This document shows, piece after piece, positions 60,901-64,000 of a DNA stretch of 64,000 nt (its first letter is position 1; each line of letters starts with the position of its first letter). Origin of the DNA: an uncultured Ignavibacteria bacterium. Lineage in GTDB: Bacteria > Bacteroidota > Ignavibacteria > Tepidaquicellales > Tepidaquicellaceae. Under the pieces are notes generated by a model, which saw only the letters and a program-made list of their open reading frames with translations, ran no database searches and was not told the origin of the DNA. The stretch lies in NCBI GenBank assembly GCA_937974175.1, contig CALJIG010000041.1, positions 1 through 64,000 on the forward strand, given 5' to 3'. A program made the position numbers and the translations under genes.

Positions 60901-61625
60901 CCCATAAAATCTGAAACTTCTATCTTTCCGGTTTTTGATCTGTTCACAATATCATTATATGCATCATAGAACTGCTGGAAGTTCATTTCATTTGCCTTCT
61001 TAATATTAGGCACAAGAAGCGAACGGCTTCCGTCTTTTTTCTGTATATCAATTGCCAGCCCAAGGTTAACATCTTTCTTTACAACTAAAGTTGGGTTTCC
61101 ATCCACAATTGTAAACGAGTTATTCATCACAGGCGTTGATTCAATTGCCTTAACAATTGCCCAGCCAATTATATGAGTAAAAGATATTTTACCGAGATTT
61201 AATTTTTTGAAATGCTGATTGATTATTATTCTGTTCTCTTCAAGAACCTTAACGGGAATTGTTCTGAAAGTAGTCGCTGTCGGAATCGTAAGGCTGCCTG
61301 TCATGTTATCTACTATTTTTGCTCCTGCTCCGCGTAAAGTAACACCGGTTTCATTTCCTGATGGTAAAGGCATTGAAATTTTTGCACCTGAACTTTGTAT
61401 TATTGTCGGAGCAGATTGCTGAGCTGCAGAACCGTTCGTATGTCCGTTCCCAATATTAAATGAAAGCGATTCTATATTAATATCTTTAAAAAAGTTCTGC
61501 CATTTTTCCGGAACTGAATTCGCATCCTCTTTATATTGAGTAAGCAAGTCTAATACATACCAGGTATTCACGCCGAACTCGGAGATTTTTTCTCTCTGCT
61601 GTTCGTTAAGGTCTTCTAATTTCAT
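57954..61625 (-). CDS. Multifunctional 2-oxoglutarate dehydrogenase/decarboxylase (E2-E1 fusion)
   Basis: A 1223-residue TCA-cycle enzyme. Residues 1-50 match the E1 N-terminal segment (SEFGVNTWYVLDLLTQYKED). Residues 95-330 are a dihydrolipoyl succinyltransferase (E2) catalytic domain with the active-site DHR motif (TSTYDHRIIQGAESG) but no lipoyl domain. Residues 360-1223 are the thiamine-diphosphate E1 (GMAHRGRLNVLANI, VVLHGDAAFAGEGVV, INNQIGFTTD, LLPHGQEGQGPEHSSAR). This is the architecture of actinobacterial Kgd/OdhA rather than the separate SucA and SucB. A lipoyl-bearing partner must be encoded elsewhere. The gene is divergent from the YCF48 gene at 61835 and monocistronic here. Confidence 0.92.
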   Translation of the reverse strand: MKLEDLNEQQREKISEFGVNTWYVLDLLTQYKEDANSVPEKWQNFFKDINIESLSFNIGNGHTNGSAAQQSAPTIIQSSGAKISMPLPSGNETGVTLRGAGAKIVDNMTGSLTIPTATTFRTIPVKVLEENRIIINQHFKKLNLGKISFTHIIGWAIVKAIESTPVMNNSFTIVDGNPTLVVKKDVNLGLAIDIQKKDGSRSLLVPNIKKANEMNFQQFYDAYNDIVNRSKTGKIEVSDFMGTSISLTNPGGLGTIASNPRLMIGQGAIIATGAIDYSAEYQAASKEIITSLGISKIMNITSTYDHRIIQGAESGTFLKKVHELLTGEESFYENIFADLKIPLRPVVWKADNNAEDFAGGIHNIAEIEKHGKAIQLINMFRVRGHLLANIDPLFPKVQYHPELDSSNYGFTVWDYDREFITDGLAGKRSATLREILNILHETYCQSIGVEYRHIQDPDEKKWLQDQMESTRNKGNFSLEEKMLMLNKLIQAENFEKFIHTKYVGHKRFSLEGMETIIPVLDYLNDEAAKEGVEEIVYGMAHRGRLNVLANIVNKSLFSIFSEFEDIVDTRSSQGSGDVKYHLGATGEYETLSGIKIKVSIASNPSHLEFVNPVVEGIVRAKQTRTEDIERKKTLAVVLHGDAAFAGEGVVAETLNLSQLKGYTTGGTLHIIINNQIGFTTDPKEGRSTTYATDVAKMVQAPIFHVNGEDPEACLWVTKLAYEYRQKFKKDVVVDVLGYRKYGHNEADEPSFTQPLMYKVIKGRASIKEIYETQLLKAGTVTEADIVRLENIYNGRLNEAFEKAKGTHQEFKHEDPMALTKAEINTIQLDKKTEITGEDFNKIVDALVKFPSGFNVHGKLKKFIESRRDILTDENSPIDWSFAEALAFGSLVQEGITVRLSGQDVSRGTFSQRHVVFADAETGHEFIPLNALASKDAKLEPVDSSLSEIAVLGFEYGYATADPMALVIWEAQFGDFANAAQVIIDNFVVSSYSKWNLHNNLVMLLPHGQEGQGPEHSSARLERFLTLCADDNMYVCNVTTAAQYFHLLRRQAKLTGTDRKPLALMTPKSLLRSPLAASHKKDILEGKFWEVIEDINLAGNINDVKTIILTSGKIYYDADKYRTENNIKDAAIVRLEQYYPFPEDLLIFVLAQYKNAKSLVWLQEEPENMGAYNHLALDLIRLVQNKMKFYAVCREPSASPAPGSNKVFQITQKEIIAEAFSVSN

Positions 61626-61834
61626 TATTATGGAGTTAAATCTAATTTTATGTAATCTGTAAAATAAGCAATTTATAATTGAAGTTCAGTGCAGAATTGT
61701 GATGTCATTAAATTACACCAAACAAAAATGAAATTTATAGATAATTATTATTCAATTCTTATTTCATAGTTCCCTCATTTTTATTTCAGTATTTTTGTTT
61801 ATAAGTTCTTTAAAATAACCCCAAACCCCTACAG

Positions 61835-63049
61835 ATGAAGTATTTCTATCTCGTTCTTTTTATTTTCATTTCTATATTTGTATCAAACTCATCCTTTTCT
61901 CAGTGGAACGTAGTGTTTTCGGGCGAAACTACTACATTCTACAATTCCTATACTTTGAATTCGAGCACAGCATACGTTGTGGGCGAGTATGGCAAGTGCT
62001 ACAAAACTACAAACGGCGGATTCTCATGGTTTCCTGCAAATCCCGGCCAGGCTTTCACTCTTTATTCAATAGCATTTTCAGACGCACTAAACGGAATAAT
62101 CACAGCTTCCAACGGTATTTATTTTTTAACAGATAACGGCGGTACAAGTTGGGGGCAATACAGTGTCGGTACAATTTATCCTGTTACCTGCGTTAAATAT
62201 TTCAATGCAAACAAGTTCGCTTTATGCGGGGAAGCCGGTCTGCTGCGTGTTTATACAAACGGCGGGCTCTCAGGTCAATATTCCGGCTCAAACAATTTTC
62301 AGGCTGTAACATTTGCCGATGAATCCAATTTAATTGCAGTAGGTTTAAACGGAGTCATAACAAAATCCAGTAACTCCGGCGCATCCTTTATCGGGCTCAA
62401 CTCCCCTACTACAAACAATCTTTATTCCGTCAGCTTTGTAAATGCAAACACCGGATATGCTGCAGGAAGCTATGGTACAGTAATTAAAACTATCAATGGC
62501 GGCAATAACTGGACAGTTCTGAATACGGGTGCATTAGTCTGGCTTTACGGAGTCAGCTTTGTTAATGCAAATACAGGGTATGCCTGCGGTGAAAGCGGAA
62601 CTCTGATAAAAACAATTAACGGCGGACAGACCTGGTTTACGCAGGTTTCAAATTCTGTTCAGACTTTGAAAAGCATTTCAGTGAGAAGCGATAACCTCGG
62701 CTACTGTACCGGGATTTCAGGCACTGTATTAAAAACATCAAATGCAGGGGCTTCATTTGTAAACCAGGTTTCAAATGAACTGGCTGAAAATTTTGCCTTA
62801 TACCAGAATTATCCCAATCCTTTTAATCCGACAACAAAAATTAATTTTTCCATTCGTGAAAACTCTTTTGTCACACTGAAAGTTTTTGATATGTCAGGCA
62901 AAGAAGTTGCAAATCTTATCAATGAGAATTTAACAACGGGCAATTACGAAACTGAATTCAACGGCTCAAACTTATCAACAGGAATTTATTTCTACAGATT
63001 AACCAATGAGAATTTTACAGAGACAAAGAAGATGATGCTTATAAAATAA
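61835..63049 (+). CDS. YCF48-repeat T9SS surface protein, short form
   Basis: A 404-residue exported protein with a signal peptide (1-23, ending FSQ), about six YCF48-like units (VNANTGYAAGSYGTVIKTINGGNNW type) to residue 310, and a T9SS sorting domain (LYQNYPNPFNPTTKINFSI ... KKMMLIK). It is the smallest of the seven family members in the window and could fold as a single propeller. It is unlinked to the two clusters, with different repeat spacing and codon choice (more GC at third positions), so it is an older branch of the family. A hairpin follows the stop. Confidence 0.85.
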   Translation: MKYFYLVLFIFISIFVSNSSFSQWNVVFSGETTTFYNSYTLNSSTAYVVGEYGKCYKTTNGGFSWFPANPGQAFTLYSIAFSDALNGIITASNGIYFLTDNGGTSWGQYSVGTIYPVTCVKYFNANKFALCGEAGLLRVYTNGGLSGQYSGSNNFQAVTFADESNLIAVGLNGVITKSSNSGASFIGLNSPTTNNLYSVSFVNANTGYAAGSYGTVIKTINGGNNWTVLNTGALVWLYGVSFVNANTGYACGESGTLIKTINGGQTWFTQVSNSVQTLKSISVRSDNLGYCTGISGTVLKTSNAGASFVNQVSNELAENFALYQNYPNPFNPTTKINFSIRENSFVTLKVFDMSGKEVANLINENLTTGNYETEFNGSNLSTGIYFYRLTNENFTETKKMMLIK

Positions 63050-63058
63050 TTTTAAAGG

Positions 63059-63087
63059 ACCTGACAGTTATCGTTTGACTGTCAGGT
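63059..63087 (+). terminator. Hairpin after the short YCF48 gene
   Basis: ACCTGACAG (63059-63067) and CTGTCAGGT (63079-63087) form a perfect 9-bp stem 10 bp after the stop. The following T-content is weak, so termination strength is uncertain. Confidence 0.6.
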
Positions 63088-63167
63088 TACTTCATTTCAA
63101 GTAATATCCGTTGAAACTTCTCAAACTTTTCACCTAAATTTAATAAGTTAAAGTTTTTAATGTTAGT

Positions 63168-64000
63168 TTATTTTGTCCCGTTTACATAAGGACGCGGAGC
63201 AATAACTGTATCTGCCTTGGTTACAAAGTAGCTGGCATTTACCTGTACATCGAAGTTTTTTAAAATTTTATTGGTAGGTACAGAGCAATAATCATCTAAA
63301 TTGCCGAACGGAGAAAACTTCTGAACCGTCCATTTATAAGCAGTGCCCTTCTTTAGATTAAAGCCGTACTTTGATAAGTCAGGATAAGTGAACGTTTCAG
63401 TATTATTATAAATCCACACACTGTAAACAAAATTTCCTTCGGGCACAAACTGATAGCAGTACACTCCTGGAGTAGTTGTATTCCCTTTCGCAAAAAACTG
63501 AGTGGTTGAATCTACATTGGCAGAATTCAGCGGCGGAGTTAACAAAGCAATTTCAGGTATGCCGTTAAATGTTATAATAGAATTCTCAGGCATGTATGCA
63601 TTATTTATAATATAGCTGTCAGATGTATAGGGATTATAAGTTGTCATGTGCATACGGTTAGTCGAAAAAATCTTCGGCACTACAAAATCAAACGTCCCCC
63701 GAAAATTATAATTCTCAAGCGCCATATCTGAGTTTGTATTTCCTGCCAGACTGAAATATATATTATTATCTGAAGTAGAGCTGAAATTAAAATTCCTAAC
63801 ATTCACAATTCCTTCATCAGGATTTGCAGAATAAAACGATGCCGAGTCAAACGTAGTATTTATAATCCTGTTTGTATCTATATAAAAACTTCTCTCTGCG
63901 TATGAATCATATGTTCTTATTAAAAACGGCTGGAAAGGATTTCGGGTATAAGTCATAAGGATAAGCTTGCCGAACAATGTCTGCTTATTCCCTTCCCATG
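63168..64000 (-). CDS. Hypothetical protein, 5' end beyond the window
   Basis: At least 277 residues; the frame stays open to the right edge, so the N-terminus is missing. I do not recognise a family. The visible part is strand-rich and Asn/Thr/Tyr-rich with a possible Ig- or fibronectin-like module near its centre (GIPEIALLTPPLNSANVDSTTQFFAKG ... YCYQFVPEGNFVYSVWIYNN). This is the kind of sequence found in secreted or lipid-anchored proteins of this group. There is no T9SS sorting domain at its C-terminus (ends RPYVNGTK). Convergent with the YCF48 gene at 61835-63049. Confidence 0.6.
   Translation of the reverse strand, partial: WEGNKQTLFGKLILMTYTRNPFQPFLIRTYDSYAERSFYIDTNRIINTTFDSASFYSANPDEGIVNVRNFNFSSTSDNNIYFSLAGNTNSDMALENYNFRGTFDFVVPKIFSTNRMHMTTYNPYTSDSYIINNAYMPENSIITFNGIPEIALLTPPLNSANVDSTTQFFAKGNTTTPGVYCYQFVPEGNFVYSVWIYNNTETFTYPDLSKYGFNLKKGTAYKWTVQKFSPFGNLDDYCSVPTNKILKNFDVQVNASYFVTKADTVIAPRPYVNGTK

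Overview
The window is AT-rich bacterial chromosome from the Bacteroidota/Chlorobiota/Ignavibacteriota (FCB) assemblage. A member of Ignavibacteria or a near relative is my best guess. The main reason is that twelve encoded proteins end in a type IX secretion (T9SS) C-terminal sorting domain of the form [F/Y]xLxQNYPNPFNPxTxI ... SGxYFYxL ... KKMxLxK, the flavour typical of that group. Many starts carry purine-rich Shine-Dalgarno sequences, and TTG/GTG starts are common. I see no phage, insertion sequence, CRISPR array or rRNA.

Layout. 1-7.4 kb: an HNH endonuclease; an Fe(III)-type ABC transporter operon (binding protein, ATPase, double permease) whose last gene is a T9SS beta-propeller protein overlapping the permease stop; and a secreted PIG-L deacetylase. 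7.5-11.8 kb: an acyltransferase, a T9SS thioredoxin-fold protein and an RlpA/SPOR cell-wall protein. These are separated by two strongly folded non-coding elements, one of which (9999-10137) is a near-perfect three-hairpin cloverleaf. 11.8-18.7 kb: three tandem YCF48-repeat T9SS proteins that are recent duplicates. 18.9-24.5 kb: housekeeping genes (N-acetylmuramoyl-alanine amidase, YajQ, YraN, RNase HII), a small membrane protein and cyanophycin synthetase. 24.7-32.0 kb: a lipoprotein and a three-gene operon of further YCF48/T9SS paralogues. 32.0-36.6 kb: a repeat-rich spacer, cyanophycinase, then a SerB-SerA fusion translationally coupled to a SerC-like aminotransferase, which together give the whole 3-phosphoglycerate to serine route. 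36.6-50.4 kb: a 1591-residue sensor kinase, threonine aldolase, GyrA, tRNA-Ala, a phosphoesterase, a MalT-like regulator, tRNA-Asn and an epimerase/reductase. 50.4-57.8 kb: three paralogous T9SS surface proteins, two of which begin with a blue-copper (cupredoxin) domain. 57.9-64 kb: a multifunctional 2-oxoglutarate dehydrogenase, a seventh YCF48/T9SS protein and a protein cut by the window edge.

Two themes connect the genes. One is investment in secreted or surface proteins: T9SS cargo fills about 37% of the window and YCF48-repeat genes alone about 22%. The other is amino-acid and nitrogen storage metabolism: serine synthesis, threonine aldolase and a complete make-and-break pair for cyanophycin. 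The junctions between genes are unusually rich in short repeats: heptanucleotide arrays, 19-bp-period GATTTWTATGAT repeats, paired TCCGAC motifs 11 bp apart, and palindromes. These are the least explained part of the window.
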